A stretch of 64,000 nt of DNA from Pseudomonas knackmussii B13 (lineage in GTDB: Bacteria > Pseudomonadota > Gammaproteobacteria > Pseudomonadales > Pseudomonadaceae): positions 5,339,501 to 5,403,500 of the forward strand of contig NZ_HG322950.1 of the NCBI RefSeq assembly GCF_000689415.1, read 5' to 3'. Under the pieces are notes generated by a model. It ran no database searches, was not told the origin of the DNA, and was given only the letters and a program-made list of their open reading frames with translations. The position numbers and the translations under genes are program-made. Shown one piece after another: positions 1 through 7,546 of the stretch. The stretch's first letter is position 1. Each line of letters opens with the position of its first letter.

Positions 1-83
1 ACTTCGCCGTGGCGCCAGAGCACATGCTGGTGGCCGTCGAAACCGACCACGAAGCTGGCTTTGAGGCCGATGCGCGCTGTCAT
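1..83 (-). CDS. Amidohydrolase, N-terminal fragment (runs off window)
   Basis: The ATG is at 83-81 on the minus strand and the frame stays open to the window edge, giving about 27 residues that begin MTARIGLKASFVVGFDG. This resembles the first beta strands of amidohydrolase-superfamily deaminases (TrzA/AtzB-like), whose composite metal-dependent hydrolase domain starts this way. The start overlaps the stop of the upstream CodA-like gene as ATGA, so the two are translationally coupled and probably act on the same or successive substrates. The catalytic residues lie outside the window, so the family call rests on a short N-terminus plus context. Confidence 0.5.
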   Translation of the reverse strand, partial: MTARIGLKASFVVGFDGHQHVLWRHGE

Positions 84-1267
84 AAACGCGACTCGAGCAG
101 GCGGCCGTTCTCGGCGATCAGCCGGCCAGCCTTGAACACCTGGCGCTGCACGGGACGGGCGACCACGGCCTCGCCGAGGGTCTGCGCCGGCAGCAGCAGG
201 AAGTCCGCCGGCGCGCCCACTTCGATCCGCGCCGGGGCGGGGGAGCCATTGGCGGTCGCAGCGCCGAAGGCGGCGGCGAGCTCGTCGTCCTTGCACAGGT
301 CGAAACGGAAGGCCAGGAGCATCGCGCGCTCCAGCATGTCGCCATTGCCCATCGGCGACCAGGCATCGCGGATGCCGTCCGAGCCCAGGCACAGGTTCAC
401 GCCGGCTTCGCGCAGGGCGAGGAACGGCGGCACCGGCGTATCGGCTGGCGCCGAGCTCATCAGCGAAATCTTCAGCGCGGCGAGGCGCGCTGCCAGTGGC
501 TCCACCTGCGACCAGGGCGCCATGCCAAGGCAGTAGGCGTGGCTGATCATCACCCGGCCCTGCAAGCCGAAGCGCTCGGTGTAGTCAGCGATCCGGGCGA
601 TCTGCCAAAGGCCCAGCTCGCCCTTGTCGTGCAGGTGGATATCGACGCCACGGCCGAACTCGGCGGCCAGGCTGAACACCGCGTCGAGTTGCGCGATGGG
701 GTCATCGTCGATGCCACATGGGTCGAGGCCGCCGACGGTTTCCACACCCAGGGCCATGGCTTCGCGCATCAGTTCAAGGGTGCCGGGACGGCTGATCAGT
801 CCGGTCTGCGGAAAGACCACGAACTGCATGTCGATCAGATCGGCATAGGACTCGCGCAGCGCCATCATCGCCTCGACGTGGCGCAGGCCCAGCTCGGGGT
901 CGATATCGACGTGGCAGCGGAAGGTCAGCGAACCACGGGCGATGCATTGCTCCAGCAACGCACCGGCGCGCGCGGCGATCGGCGCCTCGATCTCGCGCAG
1001 CACGCGGCGCTCGTTGGCGATGTAGTCCTTCAGCGTCGGGCCGGCGCTGTTCGGCCGCCAAGGTTGGCCCCAGAGGGTCTTGTCCAGGTGGCAGTGGCTT
1101 TCCACCAGCGGCGGCAGCAGCAGTTGGCCGGCGCCGTCGATATCGCCGCTTTGCAGCGCTTCGGCACTGGCCGGACGACGTTCCGCTATGCGGCCGTCGT
1201 GGATGAGGAAGTCTTCGGCTGCATTGCCGAACGGGTGGACGTTGCGCAGCCAGTAGCGGTGGCTCAT
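80..1267 (-). CDS. Cytosine deaminase-like amidohydrolase
   Basis: A protein of 395 aa in the CodA-like branch of the metal-dependent amidohydrolases, which hydrolytically deaminate nucleobases or related rings. Visible signatures are the metal-binding SHCHLDKTL near residue 57, a second histidine cluster HLHDKGE, a SHAYCLG segment, and GSDGIRDAWSP near the C-terminus, equivalent to the metal-ligand aspartate loop of CodA. The start at 1267 is chosen because GAGGTC lies upstream and the open frame before it runs through a REP palindrome. It is the fifth gene of a minus-strand operon behind an ABC importer, so its substrate is probably what the importer brings in. The exact substrate cannot be read from the sequence. 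Confidence 0.75.
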   Translation of the reverse strand: MSHRYWLRNVHPFGNAAEDFLIHDGRIAERRPASAEALQSGDIDGAGQLLLPPLVESHCHLDKTLWGQPWRPNSAGPTLKDYIANERRVLREIEAPIAARAGALLEQCIARGSLTFRCHVDIDPELGLRHVEAMMALRESYADLIDMQFVVFPQTGLISRPGTLELMREAMALGVETVGGLDPCGIDDDPIAQLDAVFSLAAEFGRGVDIHLHDKGELGLWQIARIADYTERFGLQGRVMISHAYCLGMAPWSQVEPLAARLAALKISLMSSAPADTPVPPFLALREAGVNLCLGSDGIRDAWSPMGNGDMLERAMLLAFRFDLCKDDELAAAFGAATANGSPAPARIEVGAPADFLLLPAQTLGEAVVARPVQRQVFKAGRLIAENGRLLESRL

Positions 1268-1307
1268 GGGGACCTCGAACAAAAGAATTGGATCAGGGAG
1301 GCGCCTT

Positions 1308-1384
1308 GTAGGAGCGAGCTTGCTCGCGAACGGATTCCGGCATGTCGACGGTGCCGTGCGGTTCGCGAGCAAGCTCGCTCCTAC
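1308..1384. repeat. REP palindrome pair
   Basis: Two inverted copies of GTAGGAGCGAGCTTGCTCGC face each other across about 30 bases. They sit between the ABC binding-protein gene and the amidohydrolase gene. The same unit recurs at 44943, 53569 and 60911. The pair can form a hairpin and may dampen downstream expression or protect the mRNA 3' end. Confidence 0.85.
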
Positions 1385-1409
1385 GAAAATCGAAGAGCGA
1401 AATAGAGCC

Positions 1410-2462
1410 TCAGCCCTTGAGCTTGGACCAGATGCGGTCCTGCAGCTCGCGCGCCTTGTTGCTGCATTCCTTCTCCAGGCGCAGGCGCGAGGCGTACTCG
1501 GGCGGCATGTTGATCGCGTCCATCACCTTCCACTTGGCGTCGAGCAGCTTGTCGCTGTCGATTCCGTTGGAATAGGCGATGGCGTTGGTCACCGCGGCGG
1601 CGTTCTCCGGCTTCATCATCCAGTTGATGAAGATCTTGGCGTTCTCCGGGTGCGGCGCGCTTTTCGGCACAGCGAAGTTGTCCTGGAACGAGGCCACGCC
1701 TTCGCGCGGGTAGACGTACTTGATGGTGCTCTTCTGCGCCGTGGCGCGGGCGGTGGAGCCGTTCCAGTTCTGCATCATCACCACTTCGCCGGAGGCCATG
1801 CGGTCGACGGTGTTGTCCGAGCTGTACATCTTCAGGTGCGGCTTCTGCTTCTGCAGCAGGTCGAGGATCTTCTTGGCGTCCTGCGGGTTCTCGGTGCACT
1901 CGTCGACGTTCAGGTAGTGCGCGGCGGCGTTGATCAGGCTGCTCGGGGTATCGAGCGCGGCGACCTCGCCGTTGAGCTCCGGGCGTGGCTCGAAGAACTC
2001 CTTCCAGGAGTCGTCGAGCTTGCCGCCGGGCACCCGCGCGCTGTCGTAGGAGAAGCCGGTGGTGCCCCACAGGTAGGGCGCGGAGAACTTGCGGCCGGGG
2101 TCGAAGGCCGGGTCGCGGAAGGCCGGTTTGACGAACTGGAAGTTGGCCAGTTTCGGCGAGTCGATCTCCAGCAGCAGGTTCTGCTTGATCAGCGTCTGCA
2201 TGATCGAGTGCGAGGGCACGATCACGTCGTAGGCGGCGCCGCCGGCCTGCAGCTTGGCGAGCAGCGTCTCGTTGCTGTCGTAGCCATCCATGGTGACCTT
2301 GATGCCGGTTTCCTTCTCGAACTTGCCGAGCAGCTCCACCGGGTAGTAGTCGGTCCAGTTGTAGAAGAACAGCTGCTTGGGCTCGTCGGCATGGGCAATG
2401 CCGACGGCCAGCACAGCGAGGGTGAAACCGGCGAGGCCGTGACGCAGGGCTTGCAACTTCAT
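1410..2462 (-). CDS. Periplasmic binding protein, PotD/PotF family
   Basis: A protein of 350 aa with an N-terminal signal peptide (hydrophobic residues 9-23, cleavage near AHADEP). It has the extracellular solute-binding family 1 fold typical of polyamine-type importers: FYNWTDYYPVELLGKFEKE early on, then YDVIVPSHSIM and FAVPKSAPHPENAKIFINW. It should capture the substrate in the periplasm and pass it to the two permeases encoded just upstream. It lies 27 nt after the second permease in the same operon. Close relatives bind putrescine, spermidine, GABA or opines. The adjacent deaminase-type hydrolases argue against a plain polyamine, but that is inference. Confidence 0.85.
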   Translation of the reverse strand: MKLQALRHGLAGFTLAVLAVGIAHADEPKQLFFYNWTDYYPVELLGKFEKETGIKVTMDGYDSNETLLAKLQAGGAAYDVIVPSHSIMQTLIKQNLLLEIDSPKLANFQFVKPAFRDPAFDPGRKFSAPYLWGTTGFSYDSARVPGGKLDDSWKEFFEPRPELNGEVAALDTPSSLINAAAHYLNVDECTENPQDAKKILDLLQKQKPHLKMYSSDNTVDRMASGEVVMMQNWNGSTARATAQKSTIKYVYPREGVASFQDNFAVPKSAPHPENAKIFINWMMKPENAAAVTNAIAYSNGIDSDKLLDAKWKVMDAINMPPEYASRLRLEKECSNKARELQDRIWSKLKG

Positions 2463-2489
2463 GGTCGTTCTCCGCGAAAGGTCAGCAGT

Positions 2490-3281
2490 TCAGGCCTCGG
2501 GTTTGCCGCGCTGGCCGAGCCAGTACGACAGCACCACGAGGACGATGGAAATCACCAGCATCAGGGTCGAGATCGCGTTGATCTCGGGGGTTACGCCGGC
2601 CTTGATGGCCGAGAAGATGTACACCGGCAGGGTCGTCGAGCCGGGCCCGGCGACGAAGAAGGTCATGATGAAATCGTCGAGGCTCACCACGAACGCCAGC
2701 ACCGCGCCGGACAGCACCGCCGGCCACAGCAGCGGCAGGGTCACGCGGCGGAACACCTGGTAAGGGTTGGCGTAGAGATCGCCGGCGGCTTCCAGCAGGC
2801 TCTTGTCCAGGTCGTTCAGGCGCGCGCGGATCGGCAGGTAGGCGAAGGGGATGCAGAAGCCCACGTGGGCAACTATCACCGTCAGCAGGCCGAGCTTGAT
2901 CCCCAGCGACATGAACAGCAGCAGCGTGGCCACGGCGATGACGATCTCCGGGAGGATCAGCGGCAGGTTGATGCCGCCTTCCACCAGGCGCCGGCCATAG
3001 AACGGCCGCGAGGTGGCCAGCGCCGCCAGCAGCGCGATGGCGGTGGACAGCACGGTGGCGAAGCCGGCCACCACCAGCGAGTTGAAGGCGGCGACCTGGA
3101 TCGACGGGTTGGCGACGATGCGCCCGTACCAGGCGAAGGAGAACTCGGTCCAGACGGTTGCCGAGCGGTTGGCGTTGAAGCTGTAGGCGATCAGCACGAG
3201 GATCGGCAGGTACAGGTAGGCCAGTACCAGCAGGCTGGTCTCGCGGGTGCCGGGCAGTTTCTTCAGGTGCTGGGCAATCAT
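2490..3281 (-). CDS. ABC transporter permease, PotC-like
   Basis: An inner-membrane permease of 263 aa with about six transmembrane segments. The EAAxxxG coupling loop is visible as LLEAAGDLYANPYQVFRRV around residues 160-178, followed by PLLWPAVLSGAVLAFVVSLDDF, the usual end of PotC/PotI proteins. Its start overlaps the previous permease stop by 4 nt (ATGA at 3281-3278), so the two are made together and should form the heterodimeric channel. Length and topology are normal for the family. Confidence 0.88.
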   Translation of the reverse strand: MIAQHLKKLPGTRETSLLVLAYLYLPILVLIAYSFNANRSATVWTEFSFAWYGRIVANPSIQVAAFNSLVVAGFATVLSTAIALLAALATSRPFYGRRLVEGGINLPLILPEIVIAVATLLLFMSLGIKLGLLTVIVAHVGFCIPFAYLPIRARLNDLDKSLLEAAGDLYANPYQVFRRVTLPLLWPAVLSGAVLAFVVSLDDFIMTFFVAGPGSTTLPVYIFSAIKAGVTPEINAISTLMLVISIVLVVLSYWLGQRGKPEA

Positions 3282-4195
3282 GCGGCGCCTCCCATGTGCA
3301 CGGAGCGAGCGGCCTTGCGGCTGTAGAGGGCGAAGAGGACCAGCGCGAGCAGCATGATCCCGAGCAGGAGGAACGACAGCGAGCCACCCAGCGGCCAGTT
3401 GCGCGCGGTGCCGAACTGCTGCTGGATCAGGTTGCCGATCATCAGCGTCTTGCCGCCGCCGAGGATCGCCGGGGTGATGAAGGCGCCCAGGCTCGGTACG
3501 AAGACCAACAAGGCACCGGCGATCACGCCAGGCATCGTCAGCGGCAGGATCACCCGGCGCAGTGCCTTCCAGCGCGTGGCGCCGAGGTCATAGGCGGCTT
3601 CCACCAGGCGCCAGTCGAGCTTCTCCAGGGTCGAGTAGATCGGCAGGATCATGAACGGCAGGAAGCTGTAGACGAGGCCGACGCTGACCGCGAAGTCGTT
3701 GTACAGCAGGGTGATGCCGCCGGCCTGCGGGAACAGCGCGTTGACCGCCTGGGCGATCCAGCCGTGCTCGCGGAGGATGATCAGCCAGGCGTAGTTGCGG
3801 ATCAGCAGGTTGGTCCAGAACGGGATGGTGATCAGCAGCACCATCAGGTTGCGCGCGCGCTCGTTCAGGCTGCTCATCCACAGCGCCACCGGGAAGCCGA
3901 CCAGGAAGCACAGCAGCGTGGTGCCGCCGGCCTGCAGCAGCGAGCGCAGCAGCGCCTGGGCATAGACCCAGTTGAGCTCCAGGTTGCCGTCGAAGTCTTC
4001 CTGGAAGAACAGCTGCACGTAGCTCTGGATCTGCCAGTCGGCGTGCCAGTCGACGCCGCCGTAGAGGTTGCGCGGCAGCAGGCTGATGTAGCCCATGATG
4101 CCCAGCGGGATGGCGATCAGCGCCAGCAGCGTCAGCGCCACGGGGCTGAGCAGCAGCAGGCGGCTGGTCGCCGGGGACCTAGCGGTGACGCTCAT
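3278..4195 (-). CDS. ABC transporter permease, PotB-like
   Basis: An inner-membrane permease of 305 aa. It has the long periplasmic insert after the first helix that marks PotB/PotH proteins, and the coupling-loop motif VEAAYDLGATRWKALRRV near residues 200-217. It begins 1 nt after the ATPase stop and overlaps the next permease start, which indicates a tightly coupled operon. It pairs with the PotC-like permease to form the membrane channel. Neither ends nor frame look damaged. Confidence 0.88.
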   Translation of the reverse strand: MSVTARSPATSRLLLLSPVALTLLALIAIPLGIMGYISLLPRNLYGGVDWHADWQIQSYVQLFFQEDFDGNLELNWVYAQALLRSLLQAGGTTLLCFLVGFPVALWMSSLNERARNLMVLLITIPFWTNLLIRNYAWLIILREHGWIAQAVNALFPQAGGITLLYNDFAVSVGLVYSFLPFMILPIYSTLEKLDWRLVEAAYDLGATRWKALRRVILPLTMPGVIAGALLVFVPSLGAFITPAILGGGKTLMIGNLIQQQFGTARNWPLGGSLSFLLLGIMLLALVLFALYSRKAARSVHMGGAA

Positions 4196-4196
4196 C

Positions 4197-5279
4197 TCAG
4201 GCCTCCATCAGCAGGCAGGCCTGCGGCGACAGGTGCACCGCCAGCGCCTCGCCGACATCGCGCGCGCGGCCGCCCTCGTTGCTCTCGCGCAGGGTGATAT
4301 GCGAGGCGTCGGGCAGGCGGCAGCGGTACAGGGTGGCGGTGCCGACGTACATCACCGTCTCGATCACCGCGCGCAGGTGGTGCGGCTGCGAGGGCTCCAC
4401 CAGCTTCGAGCGCTCCGGGCGGAAGGCCAGTTGCACGCGGTTGGGGTCGAGGCCGCCGGGGAGGTTGCAGGGGATATCCACAGGCATCGCGCTGGGGCGG
4501 AACAGCGGTTGCTCGCCGTCGCGGCGCAGCTGGCCGGGGAGGAAGTTGATGTCGCCGATGAACTGCGCGACGAACTGGTGCCGCGGGCGTTCGTAGATCT
4601 CGTTGGGCGTGCCGACCTGCATGATGTTGCCGGAGGACATCACGGCGATGCGGTCGGACAGGGTCAGCGCCTCTTCCTGGTCGTGGGTCACGAAGATGAA
4701 GGTGATGCCCGCCTCTTCCTGCACGCGCTTGAGCTCTACCTGCATCTCCTTGCGCAGCTTGAGGTCGAGCGCCGACAGCGGTTCATCGAGCAGCAGTACC
4801 GCCGGCTTGGGCGCCAACGCGCGGGCCAGGGCCACGCGCTGCTGCTGCCCGCCGGATAGCTCGGCCGGCTTGCGCCGTGCCAGGTGTTCCATCTGCACCA
4901 GCGCCAGCATCTCGCTCACCCGCGCCGGAATCGCCTTGCGCTCCAGGCCCTGCATCTCCAGGCCAAAGGCGATGTTCTCGGCCACGGTCATGTGCGGGAA
5001 GAGCGCGTAGCTCTGGAACACGGTGTTGATGCGCCGGCGGTAGGGCGGCAGGTCGTTGACCCGCTGGCCACCGATGTGGATGTCGCCGCTGGTGACGTTC
5101 TCGAAACCGGCGATGCTGCGCAGCAGCGTGGTCTTGCCGCAGCCGGAGGGGCCCAGGAGGGTGAAGAACTCGTTGTGGGCGATGTTCACCGACACGTTGT
5201 TCAGGGCTGGGGCGACCTTGGGATCGTCGGTGTAGCGCTTGCTGACGCTGCGCACCTCGACGGAGGAAGAGTGATCCAT
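4197..5279 (-). CDS. ABC transporter ATPase, PotA-like
   Basis: A cytoplasmic ATPase of 360 aa that powers the importer. In order it has Walker A GPSGCGKTT, Q-loop, signature LSGGQQQR, Walker B VLLLDEPLSALD, H-loop THD, and a C-terminal TOBE domain from about residue 280. The start at 5279 is preferred over an upstream in-frame codon because AGAGGAA sits just before it and the earlier residues do not look like PotA. It is the first gene of the operon and diverges from the GntR regulator gene across a 127 nt intergenic region. Confidence 0.9.
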   Translation of the reverse strand: MDHSSSVEVRSVSKRYTDDPKVAPALNNVSVNIAHNEFFTLLGPSGCGKTTLLRSIAGFENVTSGDIHIGGQRVNDLPPYRRRINTVFQSYALFPHMTVAENIAFGLEMQGLERKAIPARVSEMLALVQMEHLARRKPAELSGGQQQRVALARALAPKPAVLLLDEPLSALDLKLRKEMQVELKRVQEEAGITFIFVTHDQEEALTLSDRIAVMSSGNIMQVGTPNEIYERPRHQFVAQFIGDINFLPGQLRRDGEQPLFRPSAMPVDIPCNLPGGLDPNRVQLAFRPERSKLVEPSQPHHLRAVIETVMYVGTATLYRCRLPDASHITLRESNEGGRARDVGEALAVHLSPQACLLMEA

Positions 5280-5299
5280 ATTGGTGCATTCCTCTTGTT

Positions 5300-5331
5300 T
5301 TTGTATGCAATAACTGGATGCAAAATACAAA
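5300..5331. promoter_or_regulatory. Putative GntR/FCD operator
   Basis: Within the divergent promoter region, TTGTATGCAA at 5301-5310 is close to the TTGTATACAA-type palindrome bound by FadR/FCD-subfamily GntR proteins. The outer halves TTTGTAT and ATACAAA (5300-5306 and 5325-5331) form a larger inverted repeat. Its place between the importer operon and the regulator gene fits autoregulation plus repression of the operon. Binding is inferred, not shown. Confidence 0.5.
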
Positions 5332-5406
5332 TAGCCGGTTTATTTTTAATCCGCAAGGGGTTTTGTCGAGCCCCATTTGCGCGGCATGCTTGCGCGGGAG
5401 ACAGCC

Positions 5407-6111
5407 ATGACGGAGTCGGCAATGACGGAAAAACACCCCGAATCCACGGTGGAACGCGTCTACCAGGGGGTTTACGAAGCGATCATCAAGCGCAGCCTGC
5501 GCCCGGGCATGAAGCTCGGCGAGGCGTCGCTGGCGGAGCTGTTCAAGGTCAGCCGCACCTCGGTGCGCGCCGCGCTCAAGCAATTGGAGGCCGACGGCCT
5601 GGTGTCGAGCGCGCTCAATAAAGGGGCGTGGGTGTCGCTGCCCAGCGACGAGGAGATTCGTTCGCTGTTCGAAACCCGCCGTCTGCTGGAGATCGGTATC
5701 GTCAGCGAGCTCTGCCGACGCGCTGACAGCGCGGTGTTCCGCGACCTGCGCGACCACCTGGCGCTGGAAGAAGAAGCGGCCCATGGCGGCGACCACGCGC
5801 ACTTCGTGCACCTGCTCGGCGAGTTCCACCTTAAGCTCGCCCAGGCGCTGAACAACCCGGTGCTGTTCGGCTGGTTCCGCAAGCTGGTGGAGCGCGCCTC
5901 GCTGTTCGCCGCGGCGCTGGACGACGACAGCCACGGCCCCTGCCGGGAGAACGAGCACCTGCGCCTGGTCGAGTACATCGAGGCGGGCAACCAGGCGGCG
6001 GCCATCGAAATGACCTGCCAGCACCTGAACGGCATCGAGCAGGCGATCCTCAAGGCAGCTGAGGGGTTCAAGGCGGACTATCACCCGCTGAAGCACCTGA
6101 TTTCGTCGTAA
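5407..6111 (+). CDS. GntR-family regulator, FCD domain
   Basis: A regulator of 234 aa. The N-terminal winged helix (about residues 15-85) includes LGEASLAELFKVSRTSVRAALKQ, and the C-terminal all-helical FCD ligand domain has a metal-binding-type histidine in GEFHLKLAQ and the ENEHLRLVEYIEAG segment. Several in-frame starts exist. 5407 is chosen because GGGAG lies 6 nt before it. It diverges from the ABC/amidohydrolase operon and most likely represses it until a substrate or degradation product binds. The gene ends near a REP element and a terminator. Confidence 0.85.
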   Translation: MTESAMTEKHPESTVERVYQGVYEAIIKRSLRPGMKLGEASLAELFKVSRTSVRAALKQLEADGLVSSALNKGAWVSLPSDEEIRSLFETRRLLEIGIVSELCRRADSAVFRDLRDHLALEEEAAHGGDHAHFVHLLGEFHLKLAQALNNPVLFGWFRKLVERASLFAAALDDDSHGPCRENEHLRLVEYIEAGNQAAAIEMTCQHLNGIEQAILKAAEGFKADYHPLKHLISS

Positions 6112-6115
6112 CCCG

Positions 6116-6210
6116 CAGGAGCGGACCTTGTCCGCGAAATCGCGCGCATGGCGCGCTCCTACAGGGTTACGCCGTGCACGGCTGTTCGCGAATGAGATCC
6201 GCTCCTACAG
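6116..6210. repeat. REP-like palindromes
   Basis: Inverted units related to AGGAGCGGACCTTGTCCGCG and GCGCGCATGGCGCGCTCCTAC, followed by a further GATCCGCTCCTACAGG end. A close copy of the first part lies at 34499-34547. The element follows the GntR gene. Confidence 0.7.
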
Positions 6211-6222
6211 GTCCGGTGAAAC

Positions 6223-6250
6223 AAAAACGCCCGGCAAATGCCGGGGTTTT
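6223..6250. terminator. Bidirectional rho-independent terminator
   Basis: The stem CCCGGC/GCCGGG has an AAAT loop and is flanked by A5 on the left and T4 on the right. It can stop transcription from the GntR gene on the plus strand and from the CobW gene on the minus strand. Confidence 0.75.
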
Positions 6251-6266
6251 CATTGCGGCAGCGGGC

Positions 6267-7250
6267 TTAGCCGAGGATGGCTTCGAAGCCCTGGCGAATC
6301 TGCTCTTCGGGCAGGTTGTCGCCGATGAAGACAATCACGCTCTCGCGCGGCTCGTCCTCGCCCCAGGGCGTATCCCAGTCGAATCCGTACAGCCGCAGCA
6401 CGCCCTGAAACACCAGGCGACGGTCCTCGCCGGCGATGCTCAGCACGCCCTTGTAGCGCAGCAGCGAGTTGCCGTGCCATTGCAGCAGGTCGTCCATGAA
6501 GGTGCTCAGGCGCTCGATATCCAGCGGCTTGTCGCTGCGCAGCACCATGGTGGAAATGCGGTCGTTGGCTTTCGCCGCCGGGCGCAGCGGTTGCAGCGGA
6601 CGCAGGCCGACGTCGGCATTCAGGTTGAAACCACGCACATCGAGCAGGCGTTCCAGGTCGATACGGCCATGGTCCACCGGATGAATCTCAGCGCGCCGAT
6701 TGATCCGCTGCAGGCGCTCAACCAACGCCTCGTACTGTTCGGAGGACACCAGGTCGCGCTTGCTCACCAGCACGCGGTCGCCAAAGCCGACCTGGGCCTG
6801 GGCGATGGCTTCCTGCAGGTGGCGGTCGGCGTTGGCGGCGTCGACCAGGGTGAGGATGCCGTCGAGCAGGTAGCGCTCGCGCAGGGTCTCGTCGACGAAG
6901 AAGGTCTGCGCCACCGGCGCCGGGTCGGCCAGGCCGGTGCATTCGATCACCAGGCGGTCGAACTCGATTTCGCCGTTGTCGCGCTGCTCCAGCAGCACAT
7001 AGAGCGCGCGCTCGAGGTCATTGTTGATGGTGCAGCAGACGCAGCCGTTGGACAGCGTCATCACCTGCGCCGGCGCATCGCCGAGCAGTTGGCCGTCGAT
7101 CGGGGTGTCGCTGAACTCGTTCTCGATCACTGCGATCTTCAGGCCGTGCTCGGCCTCCAGGATGTGGCGCAGCAGGGTGGTCTTGCCGGCGCCGAGGAAA
7201 CCGGTGAGCACGGTCACCGGAATCTGCGCGGGCTGTGTCGATTCACTCAT
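6267..7250 (-). CDS. CobW/P47K-family metal-handling GTPase
   Basis: A protein of 327 aa related to YjiA and other G3E GTPases. It has Walker A GFLGAGKTTL at residues 15-24, the metal-binding CVCC motif (NGCVCCTINND) near residue 70, a guanine-specificity SKRD, and a C-terminal CobW_C domain. Such proteins deliver metals (Zn, Co, Ni) to client enzymes. It lies downstream of the cstA-yjiX pair, as the E. coli yjiA gene follows yjiY-yjiX. A terminator hairpin separates it from the preceding gene, so it may have partly independent expression. The metal and client cannot be deduced. Confidence 0.85.
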   Translation of the reverse strand: MSESTQPAQIPVTVLTGFLGAGKTTLLRHILEAEHGLKIAVIENEFSDTPIDGQLLGDAPAQVMTLSNGCVCCTINNDLERALYVLLEQRDNGEIEFDRLVIECTGLADPAPVAQTFFVDETLRERYLLDGILTLVDAANADRHLQEAIAQAQVGFGDRVLVSKRDLVSSEQYEALVERLQRINRRAEIHPVDHGRIDLERLLDVRGFNLNADVGLRPLQPLRPAAKANDRISTMVLRSDKPLDIERLSTFMDDLLQWHGNSLLRYKGVLSIAGEDRRLVFQGVLRLYGFDWDTPWGEDEPRESVIVFIGDNLPEEQIRQGFEAILG

Positions 7251-7268
7251 GGGGCAACTTCCAGGCAG

Positions 7269-7301
7269 GAAAAAGGACGGGCCGCCCGCAGGCGGCCCGT
7301 C
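7269..7301 (-). terminator. Rho-independent terminator after the YjiX gene
   Basis: The long stem GACGGGCCGCC/GGCGGCCCGTC with a CGCA loop is followed on the minus strand by TCCTTTTTCC. It sits between the YbdD/YjiX gene and the CobW gene and should attenuate read-through. Confidence 0.75.
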
Positions 7302-7324
7302 CCGTTATACACCCTTCCGCTTCA

Positions 7325-7531
7325 TCAGCAGCAACGGATCGGACGACCCTTGCCGCCACCGCCGTAGCGCGCCTCCTGGCGTTCGCGGAAGAACTCCTTG
7401 TAGCTCATCACCGGCTTGTCCGGGTGCTTGCTTTTCATGTGCTCGACATAGGTGTCGTAGTCGGGCATGCCGACCAGCATCCTGGCGGCCTGCCCGAGGT
7501 ACTTGCCCATGCGGCTGAGGTCATTGAACAC
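7325..7531 (-). CDS. YbdD/YjiX family small protein
   Basis: A protein of 68 aa of the YbdD/YjiX (DUF466) family, always found beside CstA/BtsT-type carriers. The family core is visible as MVGMPDYDTYVEHMK-type sequence followed by PVMSYKEFFRERQEARYG, and it ends in two cysteines. It starts with GTG at 7531, with a strong GGAGGTGA upstream that lies right against the cstA stop, so the two are co-translated. It is thought to assist the carrier, but the mechanism is unknown. Confidence 0.85.
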   Translation of the reverse strand: MFNDLSRMGKYLGQAARMLVGMPDYDTYVEHMKSKHPDKPVMSYKEFFRERQEARYGGGGKGRPIRCC

Positions 7532-7546
7532 GTGTCACCTCCTCCC

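Noticed and set aside
1308..1384. CRISPR-like repeats
   Set aside because: The recurring units are inverted REP palindromes scattered singly or in pairs, not regularly spaced direct repeats with spacers.
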